The notes beneath the pieces are model-generated. The model saw nothing but the letters and a program-made list of their open reading frames with translations, ran no database searches and was not told the DNA's origin. From Fimenecus sp045602655 (GTDB lineage: Bacteria > Bacillota > Clostridia > Oscillospirales > Acutalibacteraceae): a DNA stretch of 39,207 bases. The stretch lies in NCBI GenBank assembly GCA_045602655.1, contig JAZSBY010000061.1, positions 1 to 39,207 on the forward strand, read 5' to 3'. The position numbers were made by a program, and so were the translations under genes. The first letter of the stretch is position 1. Each line of letters begins with the position of its first letter. Of this stretch, positions 23,896 to 32,498 are shown in pieces.

Positions 23896-25524
23896 CTACT
23901 CTGTTGTTTTTTTAAGCACAATTCTTGCATCAGTTGCAGTAATCACACCGTCGCAGTTAACATCGGCATTTACGAGATTTTCTGTTGGGAAGCAAATCAT
24001 TCCTGCTGAGGCTTTAAGAATAAGTGTGGCATCAATAGCCGTCACATTTCCGTCACCTGTAACATCACCACTGCCACAAGCGTATGGCATAAGCAACGGA
24101 ATATCTGCGTTATAGTACATAAACTGTGGATATTGGGGATTGCTGTCAATTGTATATTGTTCCTTGGCTGTAAGCAACCAGATATAGAAATCGCAAGTAC
24201 CATCGTTATGATTGTATGCGATATGACCCCAGTTTTTAGTAAACCAAGTCTGCATTGGTGCCTGACAAGTGGATGCATCTACAATATTGTCCGGAGAAAT
24301 CATATTTCTGCCCATATCCACTGCTTGAACATAGTCTGCACCAAGAGTTGTACCCATATCTGCAACTGTTGCAAAACCACTTGTGTTATATGTTTCAATA
24401 ACGCTGTCCGAATTCCAACGAGCAGTTTTTGTAACAGGTGCTATGTACTTGTTATAATTTGAAGTACAAAAATAGTTAACATCTTCACTTTCAACCATTT
24501 TATGCACTCTGTCAGTTGTCTTACTTGCAACTTTTTCATAATACTCATTTACAAATGCTTTGAGTTCAGGACCTGCATCAGGAAGCATTTTTTTCATTGC
24601 TTCCTCGAAATGATATTCAGGTACCAAGCACCAGAATGACGGAAGATATCCGAAAACAGGAATTAAAACTTCTTCATAAATTCTGTCCCCTGCTTTCTCG
24701 AAAAGGTCATTTGCAAAGAGTGCAAGTTGCTCAAAAATCGGAATATATGGAATGAGAGAAGCATATTCTGTGCTGCCGTAAATACTCTGCACAATCAATC
24801 CTGCAAGTGCTTCGCCATCGATTTCAGGATTGCCAATGAAAAGCTGACCAACCATCTCAAGTCCGTTGAATGCTGAATTTGACATTACAAGATTGTATAC
24901 ATCATCATAGCCATAGAGTGCTAAATATGTGTTTGTCATACATCCGCCCATACTTTCAGCACAGATAGAAACCTTGTCGTGGCCTGATTTTACTTTTACC
25001 TCTTGTATAAACTGATTAAGGTCTTCTGCAATATCAAACGGATTTGCAGTCCAGTCATAAATAAAAAGATATGAATGATTATCTCCCAATTCTCTGTGAG
25101 CAGCCTGAGCAAGTTTGTATTCTGAACCTGTTTCCTCCTCATCAAGGTCAATGTAAGTTTCTACAGGGTCACTTGTGTATCTCTTAACGGTAACAACAGA
25201 ATCACGGTTCAGGTTGTTATCATAGGCAACAGGTCCGAAAATGTCCGTAACGGCTTTTTTAACTCCTTCAACAAGTGCATCTGTGTCCCCTGTTGCAAGA
25301 TAATATGTAAGATATGGAATTGCAGGTAAAATACCGCTAACAATATTATCCGTGGAAAAAACTTCGTTTCCCTCACCGTCATAAAGAGTTTCGCCGATGC
25401 CTCTTACCTGAACTATGGGTGCTGTACCACAATCACATCTGTTAGTTGCAAATGCCGGTGAAACTGTTAATGTTATTAAGACCATTGCTAAAACAACACT
25501 TAAAACAACCTTTGATTTTTTCAT
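23896..25524 (-). CDS. Secreted lipase-like alpha/beta hydrolase with C-terminal type I dockerin
   Basis: A 542-aa secreted protein. A signal peptide (hydrophobic ~5-20, likely cleavage after SPAFA at 26) is followed by a lipase/LCAT-like hydrolase domain. The oxyanion strand reads PIVQVRGIG (37-44) and the nucleophile elbow is CAESMGG with Ser191 (Ala-Glu-Ser-Met-Gly instead of Gly-x-Ser-x-Gly). The last ~60 residues are a type I dockerin with two calcium-loop repeats, DVTGDGNVTAIDATLILK and DVNCDGVITATDARIVLK. It should dock onto a cohesin on the cell surface or a cellulosome-like complex and cleave an ester. The ATG at 25524 has GGAGTG upstream. Confidence 0.85.
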   Translation of the reverse strand: MKKSKVVLSVVLAMVLITLTVSPAFATNRCDCGTAPIVQVRGIGETLYDGEGNEVFSTDNIVSGILPAIPYLTYYLATGDTDALVEGVKKAVTDIFGPVAYDNNLNRDSVVTVKRYTSDPVETYIDLDEEETGSEYKLAQAAHRELGDNHSYLFIYDWTANPFDIAEDLNQFIQEVKVKSGHDKVSICAESMGGCMTNTYLALYGYDDVYNLVMSNSAFNGLEMVGQLFIGNPEIDGEALAGLIVQSIYGSTEYASLIPYIPIFEQLALFANDLFEKAGDRIYEEVLIPVFGYLPSFWCLVPEYHFEEAMKKMLPDAGPELKAFVNEYYEKVASKTTDRVHKMVESEDVNYFCTSNYNKYIAPVTKTARWNSDSVIETYNTSGFATVADMGTTLGADYVQAVDMGRNMISPDNIVDASTCQAPMQTWFTKNWGHIAYNHNDGTCDFYIWLLTAKEQYTIDSNPQYPQFMYYNADIPLLMPYACGSGDVTGDGNVTAIDATLILKASAGMICFPTENLVNADVNCDGVITATDARIVLKKTTE

Positions 25525-25592
25525 AAAATCACTCCAATAATGTATTGAAACAATTTTATCACAAGTTTTTTCCAATTACAACAAGATTATAT

Positions 25593-26516
25593 TTAAAAAA
25601 TACTTTCAATTTTCTTGTCGCACACTGTAGGTGAATACTGCCACGATTCAATATGTTCCTCATCGCAGTAGTATTTAATGGGTTTAGGTTTACTATTTTC
25701 CGGGAATGAATCAACGATAGAAAGCTTTATTTTCATCCTTTCAGGATTGATGCTCTTTATGTAAACACTTGCCGAGTCACCCTCCTCTACATCGTCGGTA
25801 TATTCTGCAAGTCCTGCAAGATTTGGACTGAGTTCAATAAAAACACCGTATTTCTCTATTGAACGGACAATTCCCCCAACTGTCTGCCCTGCCTTGAAAT
25901 TACTTGCATTTTCTTCCCATGTGCCGAGTAATTCTTTTAAACTCAAAGTAACTCTGCCCAATTCGTCAATACTTTTCACGACTGCTTTGATAATGGTATT
26001 AACGGAAAATCGCACATTAGGATGAGGAATTCTTGAAACAGAAATACTATCTATGGGTAAAAGTGCGGAAATTCCACAACCAATATCACAAAAAGAGCCA
26101 AAAGTTTCGTTATGAGTAACTCTCGCTTCGATAACATCACCGGGGCATAAGTTCTTAATGTAATTTTCCATACATTCTTCCTGAACCTGCCTACGGCTTA
26201 AAACCGCGGTGCGTGTGCCTACCTCGTCATCCATAAAATCAATAATTTTAAAGCATACAGGTTTATTTACTCTTGAAACTATTGCAATATCTCTGACCGT
26301 TCCGTCGGAAATGCCGATTGCACATTCTTCTCGCGGAATTATACCCTCCATAACCCCTAAATCAATGTGTAAGTTATGTTCGTTGTCGCAAAGTGTGACT
26401 TTCCCCTCTAATACTTTTTCTGTAAAAAAACACTCACGAAGACCATTCATACTTTCTGTGTATTTTTTGTTTTGCTTTGTGTCAAATAAAATTCCCTCAG
26501 GACGGTATTTTTTCAT
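25593..26516 (-). CDS. S1 RNA-binding domain protein (RpsA/S1-like)
   Basis: A 307-aa protein with about three S1 OB-fold repeats: a degenerate one at ~35-110, and clearer ones at ~125-195 (GSFCDIGCGISALLPI) and ~208-272 (GVFIELSPNLAGLAEY). Shortened S1 proteins of this kind are common in Clostridia and bind mRNA on the ribosome or act in RNA turnover. The ATG at 26516 has AAGGTGAG upstream; the extra 17 codons of open frame lack a site. It lies 69 nt upstream of the dockerin gene on the same strand, probably transcribed separately. Confidence 0.8.
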   Translation of the reverse strand: MKKYRPEGILFDTKQNKKYTESMNGLRECFFTEKVLEGKVTLCDNEHNLHIDLGVMEGIIPREECAIGISDGTVRDIAIVSRVNKPVCFKIIDFMDDEVGTRTAVLSRRQVQEECMENYIKNLCPGDVIEARVTHNETFGSFCDIGCGISALLPIDSISVSRIPHPNVRFSVNTIIKAVVKSIDELGRVTLSLKELLGTWEENASNFKAGQTVGGIVRSIEKYGVFIELSPNLAGLAEYTDDVEEGDSASVYIKSINPERMKIKLSIVDSFPENSKPKPIKYYCDEEHIESWQYSPTVCDKKIESIF

Positions 26517-26634
26517 ACATCTCACCTTTATTTTTAAAATTGATACTAAAGAATATGAAAGAAACACATAAAAGAGAATAAAAAACTATTTTATTTTTTG
26601 GACATTTATGGTATCATATATATTGGTGAAGATT

Positions 26635-26832
26635 ATGGATATTAAAGTAAACGATATTCTTGAAATGAAAAAAGAACACCCTTGTGGTGGTAAACAATTT
26701 TTAGTCCTTCGTGCAGGAATGGATTTTCGTGTCCGTTGTGTGAAATGTGACCGTGAGGTTATGGTGCCAAGGGTTAAAATTGAGAAAAATATCAAGAAAG
26801 TAATGAGAGATGGAGAAATAGTAAATGTTTGA
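26635..26832 (+). CDS. DUF951 family protein
   Basis: A 65-aa protein matching the DUF951 family of Firmicutes. It has a MDIKVNDILEMKKEHPCGG start and a CVKCDREVMVPR segment, whose cysteines could bind zinc. The function of the family is not established. The ATG at 26635 has GGTGAAG upstream; the longer open frame lacks one. Its end overlaps the prfA start by 8 nt, so it is coupled to translation-termination genes. Confidence 0.85.
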   Translation: MDIKVNDILEMKKEHPCGGKQFLVLRAGMDFRVRCVKCDREVMVPRVKIEKNIKKVMRDGEIVNV

Positions 26833-27895
26833 TAAATTATTGGGAATTGAAGCACGATTTGAAAATGTCAACGAACAACTTTGTGACCCACAGACTGTTA
26901 GTGACCAACAGTTATATACAAAGTTAATGAAAGAGTTGAAGCAGTTAACTCCTGTTGTTGAAAAATTCCGTGAATACAAAAGTTATAAAGAAACCTTTGA
27001 AGAGTCAAAAATGCTCCTTGACGAGGGCGGAATGGACAAGGATTTCAAAGAAATGGTGCAGGAAGAATTTGAAACTGCAAAAGAAATGCTTGATGTATGT
27101 TGGGAAGAATTAAAAATCCTTCTTCTCCCCCGTGACCCTAATGATGACCGAAATGTTATTATCGAAATCCGTGGTGGTGCAGGTGGTGAAGAAGCTGCAC
27201 TTTTCGCAAACTCACTTTTCAGAATGTACACAATGTATGCTGAAGCTCGTGGTTGGAAAATGGAAATACTCAGCGAAAATCCAACTGAATTAGGTGGCTA
27301 CAAGGAAGTTATTTTCTCTGTTGACGGTGACGGTGCTTATTCCCGCTTTAAGTTTGAAAGCGGTGTTCACAGGGTTCAGCGTGTTCCCGAAACAGAAAGT
27401 CAGGGCAGAATTCAGACATCAACTGTTACTGTTGCCGTTCTTCCCGAGGCAGAAGATGTTGACTTTGAGCTTAACCCTGCAGAATTACAGATTGATGTTT
27501 TCCGTTCAAGCGGTGCAGGTGGACAAAAGGTTAATAAGACCTCATCTGCTATCCGTGTTACTCACTTACCTACCGGTATGGTTGTTGAGTGTCAAGATGA
27601 ACGCAGTCAGCACAAAAATAAAGACAAGGCATTGAAGGTTCTTCGTTCAAGACTTTTAGAAATTGAACAGGCAAAGCACGACGCTGAAATTGCAGGTCAA
27701 AGAAAGAGTCAGGTTGGTACTGGTGACAGAAGTGAAAGAATAAGAACATACAATTTTCCGCAAGGACGGGTTAGCGACCACAGAATTGGTCTTACACTTT
27801 ATAAAATCGAGCAGATTATGAACGGTGACCTTGATGAAATCATTGATGCACTCATTACAGCAGATACTGCAGAAAAATTAAAGGCGAATGAATAA
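26825..27895 (+). CDS. prfA: Peptide chain release factor 1
   Basis: A 356-aa RF1 of normal length, which reads UAA and UAG stop codons and triggers peptide release. The stop-codon tripeptide PET is at 188-190 (RF1-type PxT) and the catalytic GGQ loop at 232-234 in SSGAGGQ. The N-terminal helical domain spans ~1-100. The start overlaps the DUF951 stop and its own stop overlaps the next gene by 1 nt (TAATG), showing tight translational coupling. The methyltransferase prmC is not adjacent, unlike in many Firmicutes. Confidence 0.96.
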   Translation: MFDKLLGIEARFENVNEQLCDPQTVSDQQLYTKLMKELKQLTPVVEKFREYKSYKETFEESKMLLDEGGMDKDFKEMVQEEFETAKEMLDVCWEELKILLLPRDPNDDRNVIIEIRGGAGGEEAALFANSLFRMYTMYAEARGWKMEILSENPTELGGYKEVIFSVDGDGAYSRFKFESGVHRVQRVPETESQGRIQTSTVTVAVLPEAEDVDFELNPAELQIDVFRSSGAGGQKVNKTSSAIRVTHLPTGMVVECQDERSQHKNKDKALKVLRSRLLEIEQAKHDAEIAGQRKSQVGTGDRSERIRTYNFPQGRVSDHRIGLTLYKIEQIMNGDLDEIIDALITADTAEKLKANE

Positions 27896-28914
27896 TGCAA
27901 ACAGAAGTAATTAACATTACAACTGAATATGAAAGAGCATTAAGGGAAGCTAAAAGGCTCATAAATGACGGTGAGGTTGTGGGAATTCCCACTGAAACCG
28001 TTTACGGTCTTGCAGCCAATGCTTTAAACGAAGATGCAGTAAAAAAAATCTTTGTGGCAAAGGGCAGACCAAGTGACAATCCTCTCATTGTGCATATTGC
28101 AAAATTTGAGGATTTAGAGCCACTCGTAGCCGAAATTCCTGAAAAAGTTAAAATTATGGCAGATGCCTTCTGGCCTGCACCTCTTACAATAATTATGAAA
28201 AAGAGTGACAAGGTGTCAGACGTTGTTTCAGGAAATCTCAACACAGTTGCTGTTCGTATGCCAAAAAGTGACTATGCAAGAGCCATAATCGAAGCCACAG
28301 GTTGTCCCCTTGCTGCACCATCGGCAAATCTTTCGGGTAGTCCGAGTCCCACAAATGCCAGATATGTATACGAAGATATGAACGGCAGAATTCCACTGAT
28401 TATTGACGGTGGAAATTGCGAAATCGGTGTTGAATCAACTGTTATTTCCTTTGCGGAAGAACCGCCAAGACTTCTTCGTCCCGGTGGTGTTACACTTGAA
28501 GAAATGACTGAGTTAATCGGTGAAATCGTAGTTGACGATGCTGTACTTAACAAATTGGATGAAGGTGCTGTCGCCTCTTCCCCCGGTATGAAATACAAGC
28601 ATTACGCACCAAGTGCCGACATTACAATCATAAAAAGTGGTTTTGAATATTTTAAATCATTTTGCGAAAGTGAAAAAAATGTAACTGCATTATGCTTTGA
28701 TGGTGAAAATGAACACCTTAACTGCAAAGCTGTTACTTATGGAAAAGAAAATGACGGATATTCACAGAGTGCAAGGCTTTTTGATGCTCTACGAGAGTTG
28801 GACGAAATGGGTGCTACCAAAGTCTATGCTCGTTGTCCCGAAACCAAGGGAATGGGATTGGCGGTGTATAACCGTTTAATCCGTGCAAGTGGGTTTAAAA
28901 TTAAGGTGATATAA
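27895..28914 (+). CDS. ywlC: L-threonylcarbamoyladenylate synthase (Sua5/YwlC type)
   Basis: A 339-aa two-domain Sua5-type enzyme that makes threonylcarbamoyl-AMP from Thr, bicarbonate and ATP for the t6A37 tRNA modification. The YrdC domain occupies ~10-205 with GIPTETVYGLAAN, KGRPSDNPL and APSANLSG. The linker contains SSPGMKYKHYAP, and the C-terminal Sua5 domain follows. Its ATG overlaps the prfA stop by 1 nt and its stop overlaps coaE by 1 nt. Confidence 0.94.
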   Translation: MQTEVINITTEYERALREAKRLINDGEVVGIPTETVYGLAANALNEDAVKKIFVAKGRPSDNPLIVHIAKFEDLEPLVAEIPEKVKIMADAFWPAPLTIIMKKSDKVSDVVSGNLNTVAVRMPKSDYARAIIEATGCPLAAPSANLSGSPSPTNARYVYEDMNGRIPLIIDGGNCEIGVESTVISFAEEPPRLLRPGGVTLEEMTELIGEIVVDDAVLNKLDEGAVASSPGMKYKHYAPSADITIIKSGFEYFKSFCESEKNVTALCFDGENEHLNCKAVTYGKENDGYSQSARLFDALRELDEMGATKVYARCPETKGMGLAVYNRLIRASGFKIKVI

Positions 28915-29504
28915 TGAAAATAATTGGTCTTACCGGACTTACCGGTGCGGGAAAAAGCACCGTAGCACAAAAGTTAATGGCTTATGGCTGCTATCACATT
29001 GATGCTGACAAAGTTGCCCGTGATGTAATAAACAACAGTGAAGATGTCAAGAATAAACTGAAAGAGCGTTTCGGTGACGATGTAATAAATCCTGATGGTA
29101 CTACAAACCGACCACTACTCGCTGCTCGTGCTTTTGCTGATACAGAAAGCACAAATGCTCTGAATAGTATCACTCACCCTGCTGTGACAGAAGAAATAAA
29201 GTCCATTATCAAAGATATGGAGGAAGTAGGTTATCGTGGTGTGATTATTGATGCTATTGCACTTTTTGAAAGTGGTGAAGATGCACTTTGCGATTTCACG
29301 GTTGCTGTAGTTGCCCCTAAGGAAATCCGTCTTGACCGAATTATGAAAAGGGATAACATCACAGAAGAAAAGGCACTCCTGCGTATCAATGCACAGAAAG
29401 ACGAAAGCTTTTTCACTAAAAAAGCCGATTTTGTATTGTGGAATTATCCGCCTTATGATATAAATGTAGAAATAAAACCAATAACATTACAACTTGGATT
29501 ATAA
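28914..29504 (+). CDS. coaE: Dephospho-CoA kinase
   Basis: A 196-aa P-loop kinase that performs the last step of coenzyme A synthesis. The Walker A motif is GLTGAGKST at 8-16. Family motifs include HIDADKVARDV (~32-42), NSITHPAV (~84-91) and a lid region with RLDRIMKRDN (~138-147). Length is normal. It sits in the prfA-ywlC-coaE-aminopeptidase operon. Confidence 0.95.
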   Translation: MKIIGLTGLTGAGKSTVAQKLMAYGCYHIDADKVARDVINNSEDVKNKLKERFGDDVINPDGTTNRPLLAARAFADTESTNALNSITHPAVTEEIKSIIKDMEEVGYRGVIIDAIALFESGEDALCDFTVAVVAPKEIRLDRIMKRDNITEEKALLRINAQKDESFFTKKADFVLWNYPPYDINVEIKPITLQLGL

Positions 29505-29524
29505 TCCGAAAGGAGAAAATAAAA

Positions 29525-30916
29525 ATGGAACTTAACGAAATGAAAAAAGAGCTTTTTTATGAGCCAAAACACGCTATGGAAACTGTTGATGATGCAGTTG
29601 TAAAGGCTGCCGACGATTTCTGCGAGGGCTACAAGGCTTATCTCGACTTTGCAAAAATTGAAAGAGAATCTGTTGAATTCTTTGTTGCAGAAGCTGAAAA
29701 AAGAGGTTACACAGAATTTGACAACACAAAGAAATATAACCCGGGTGACAAGGTTTACTATAACAACAGAAACAAGGCAATTATCCTTTGCGTTTTCGGT
29801 AAAAAGAGCATTGCGGAAGGTGTTAAAATCTCTGCTGCTCATATTGACTCACCCCGTCTTGACCTTAAACCAAACCCACTTTATGAGGATTCTTCACTTG
29901 CATATTTCAAGACTCACTACTACGGTGGAATCAAAAAATACCAATGGACGGCTATTCCGCTTGCACTCCACGGAGTTGTTATTAAAGCAAATGGTGAAAG
30001 TGTAAAGGTCAATGTTGGTGAGGACGACAATGACCCTCAATTCTGTGTTACTGACCTTCTCCCGCACTTAGCACAGGAACAGATGAAACAGACAATGAGT
30101 GACGGAATTAAGGGTGAACAGCTCAACATTCTCATTGGCTCCCGTCCATTCTCAAAGGATGAAGGTAGCGACAAGGTTAAACTCAATATCATTAAAATTC
30201 TCAATGAAAAATATGGTATTACTGAAGGTGATTTCTTAAGTGCAGAACTCGAGCTTGTACCCGCATTCAAGGCTCGTGACATCGGTTTTGACAGAAGTTT
30301 AATCGGTGCTTATGGTCACGACGACAAGGTTTGTGCATATCCTGCTGCACAGGCAATCTTCAATATTGAAAACCCTGAATTCACTTGCCTTACCGTTCTT
30401 ACTGACAAGGAAGAAATCGGCTCTGACGGTAACACAGGTCTTAACTCATCATATATGAAGTATTTCATTCACGACCTGGCTTGTATGGGTGGTGTTGAGC
30501 CTTGGAGAGTGCTTTCAAAGTCAGAATGTCTTTCTGCTGATGTAAACGCTGCATTTGACCCGACATTCCCGGAGGTTAGTGAGAGAAAGAACTGCTCATT
30601 TGTGAACAACGGTGTTGTTATTACAAAATACACAGGTGCTCGCGGTAAGAGTGGAACAAGCGACGCATCCGCTGAGTATATGGGCAAAATCCGTAGAATG
30701 TTAAATGCTAACGATGTTGTATGGCAGATTGGTGAACTTGGTAAAGTTGATGCAGGTGGTGGCGGTACGGTTGCTATGTATGTTGCTAACCTTGACATTG
30801 ATACAATTGACCTTGGTGTGCCTGTACTTTCAATGCACGCACCTATGGAAGTTGTTTCAAAGCTTGATGTCTATATGGCATACCGTGCATTTAAAGTGTT
30901 CTTCGAACAGAAATAG
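29525..30916 (+). CDS. M18 family aminopeptidase
   Basis: A 463-aa zinc aminopeptidase of the M18 (LAP4/ApeB/aspartyl aminopeptidase) family, cytoplasmic and probably a dodecamer. Metal and catalytic motifs are AAHIDSPRLDLKP near 103-115, DKEEIGSDGNTG near 297-308, GARGKSGTSDASAEYM near 375-390 and SMHAPMEV near residue 437. Length fits. An AAAGGAG site precedes the ATG, 20 nt after coaE. It is the last gene of the plus-strand operon, before the palindrome at 30930. Confidence 0.93.
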   Translation: MELNEMKKELFYEPKHAMETVDDAVVKAADDFCEGYKAYLDFAKIERESVEFFVAEAEKRGYTEFDNTKKYNPGDKVYYNNRNKAIILCVFGKKSIAEGVKISAAHIDSPRLDLKPNPLYEDSSLAYFKTHYYGGIKKYQWTAIPLALHGVVIKANGESVKVNVGEDDNDPQFCVTDLLPHLAQEQMKQTMSDGIKGEQLNILIGSRPFSKDEGSDKVKLNIIKILNEKYGITEGDFLSAELELVPAFKARDIGFDRSLIGAYGHDDKVCAYPAAQAIFNIENPEFTCLTVLTDKEEIGSDGNTGLNSSYMKYFIHDLACMGGVEPWRVLSKSECLSADVNAAFDPTFPEVSERKNCSFVNNGVVITKYTGARGKSGTSDASAEYMGKIRRMLNANDVVWQIGELGKVDAGGGGTVAMYVANLDIDTIDLGVPVLSMHAPMEVVSKLDVYMAYRAFKVFFEQK

Positions 30917-30929
30917 ATTGTATCACACA

Positions 30930-30962
30930 GTAGGGCGGGGTCAAGACCCCGCCCTACCATTT
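30930..30962. repeat. GC-rich perfect palindrome between convergent genes
   Basis: GTAGGGCGGGGTC (30930-30942), AA, GACCCCGCCCTAC (30945-30957), then CATTTTT. A 13-bp perfect stem, far GC-richer than the surrounding DNA. It can terminate the aminopeptidase operon, but its composition suggests a repetitive extragenic palindrome used as a terminator (inference). Confidence 0.75.
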
Positions 30963-30967
30963 TTATG

Positions 30968-31543
30968 CTACAATAGAATTGGTTGTGGTTGCTTGTTTGT
31001 TGCAAGCACTTCCCTTACTGTGTCAGGTATATATCTGAAATCTGCCACGATGGAGTTGGGCTTATTGATATAATCGTCCTGCTCCATTGGGACAAAATAG
31101 ATGTTCTTACTGTTCATTAAAAGTCCTATGTTCTTTGCCGCTGCACCCAACGCGTCATTTGTTGAAACTGCGATAATAACAGGTCGCCCGTTTCTGAGAT
31201 GTGCCTTTGTAGCAAGTGTTACAGAGGTGTCACTTATTCCGTTAGCAAGTTTTCCGAGGGTGTTACCCGTGCAAGGAGCAACAACCAAAACATCTAATAA
31301 TTCCTTTGGGCCTATTGGCTCGGCACCCGTTATTGTGTGAATTATTTCTTCCTTGCAGATTTTCTCAATCTCATCGTTAAACTCCTTTGCTTTGCCAAAT
31401 CTTGTATCCGTATTATATGCTGTATGTGACATAATGGGGATTACCTTGTAACCCTCATCTACTAATTTTTTCATTTGTGGGATTACCTTTTTGAATGTGC
31501 AGAAAGACCCGCAAAGAGCAAATCCCACAGTTTCTTTTTCCAT
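30968..31543 (-). CDS. dpaB: Dipicolinate synthase subunit B
   Basis: A 191-aa flavoprotein-like (SpoVFB) subunit of dipicolinate synthase. This enzyme makes dipicolinic acid, the calcium chelator of endospores, from dihydrodipicolinate in the mother cell. The N-terminus GFALCGSFCTFKKV and the central VVAPCTGNTLGKLANGISD segment are typical. It starts 2 nt after dpaA. Its presence indicates a spore-forming lineage. Confidence 0.95.
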   Translation of the reverse strand: MEKETVGFALCGSFCTFKKVIPQMKKLVDEGYKVIPIMSHTAYNTDTRFGKAKEFNDEIEKICKEEIIHTITGAEPIGPKELLDVLVVAPCTGNTLGKLANGISDTSVTLATKAHLRNGRPVIIAVSTNDALGAAAKNIGLLMNSKNIYFVPMEQDDYINKPNSIVADFRYIPDTVREVLATNKQPQPILL

Positions 31544-31545
31544 TG

Positions 31546-32388
31546 TTATTCCTCCCTTTGCGAGATATTTTTACCTATTATTTCCCCTGCTGTTTTTGGT
31601 GTGTATTTTCCGGGCAATCCCATTGCCTTGACAACATCTACACCGTGTTTTCGTGCTATATCAAAGTCAAGTCCGAACGGTGCAGAGGCAAGTTCAATAA
31701 TTTTGCTTCCCCTTTTCATATTCACAATGATTTCTTCGTGAATAATATGGGCAGGAACGGTATTTATTACAATATCAAACTCCCCTACAAGTTGTGAAAG
31801 TGATGTTAGTGGTTCTGACTTGCACCCCTTGATTGTTGCGTCTTCTCTTTGTGATGGATTTCTTGCAAAAACTGTCACATCACAGGAAAGGGCTTTTAAA
31901 ACTGCAACCGTTTCCTTTGCAACTCTGCCAAAGCCTGTTACAGCATATTTACCCAAGGGAAGGGCAAAATCAATGTGTTCAAGAATAATTTTTAATGCAC
32001 CAAAAGCAGTTAAGACTGCATTTTTTTCAATAAAGGTCCGGTCATAGTAATCATAAAACGGAATTTCACTCTCCCTTAGTCGCGAAAGCAATTCGCCCTT
32101 GATTATTCCACCGAAAACAAGATTTCTTCTTCCTAAAAAGGAAAACAGACGGTCAATGGAAATCTCTTTTTTAGAAAAAGGCATAAATATAGTCTTATCG
32201 TTTCTTGTGGCGGGTAACGGCAGGATAACAACGGTGTCTTCTCCTATTATGCCTTTAAGTTTATCAGTATCCTCGTCCCAATCAAAAAGGCCATAGGAAT
32301 CTACTGTGAACCCCTTTTCCACAAGATACTCTTTAAGATATTTTTGTCTTTTATCCCCACCAACTATAACAATATTTCTTGTTTTCAT
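31546..32388 (-). CDS. dpaA: Dipicolinate synthase subunit A
   Basis: A 280-aa SpoVFA-type NAD(P)-binding subunit of dipicolinate synthase. The N-terminal domain begins NIVIVGGDKRQKYL. The Rossmann motif is VTGFGRVAKE near 150-159, and the C-terminus has GLPGKYTPKTAGEI. The order dpaA-dpaB matches Bacillus spoVF. A sigma-K-like promoter lies about 30 nt upstream, as expected for late mother-cell expression. Confidence 0.95.
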   Translation of the reverse strand: MKTRNIVIVGGDKRQKYLKEYLVEKGFTVDSYGLFDWDEDTDKLKGIIGEDTVVILPLPATRNDKTIFMPFSKKEISIDRLFSFLGRRNLVFGGIIKGELLSRLRESEIPFYDYYDRTFIEKNAVLTAFGALKIILEHIDFALPLGKYAVTGFGRVAKETVAVLKALSCDVTVFARNPSQREDATIKGCKSEPLTSLSQLVGEFDIVINTVPAHIIHEEIIVNMKRGSKIIELASAPFGLDFDIARKHGVDVVKAMGLPGKYTPKTAGEIIGKNISQREE

Positions 32389-32415
32389 TTACAACTCACC
32401 TAACCTTTATAGTAC

Positions 32416-32443
32416 TATGGTATGTTTTTTGAGAAAATTTGGT
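32416..32443 (-). promoter_or_regulatory. Sigma-K-like promoter of dpaAB
   Basis: On the minus strand ACC (32443-32441), a 16-nt spacer and CATACCATA (32424-32416), matching the Bacillus sigma-K pattern AC - N16 - CATAnnnTA. Bacillus spoVF is sigma-K controlled (established knowledge). Confidence 0.6.
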
Positions 32444-32498
32444 GATTAGGTGTTTAAATTTTTTAAAAGATGTATTATAATAATGGGTGGTGATTAAA

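Noticed and set aside
23758..24009. Plus-strand 83-aa open frame at the end of the dockerin gene
   Set aside because: It overlaps the dockerin coding sequence antisense, has no ribosome binding site and shows no domain.
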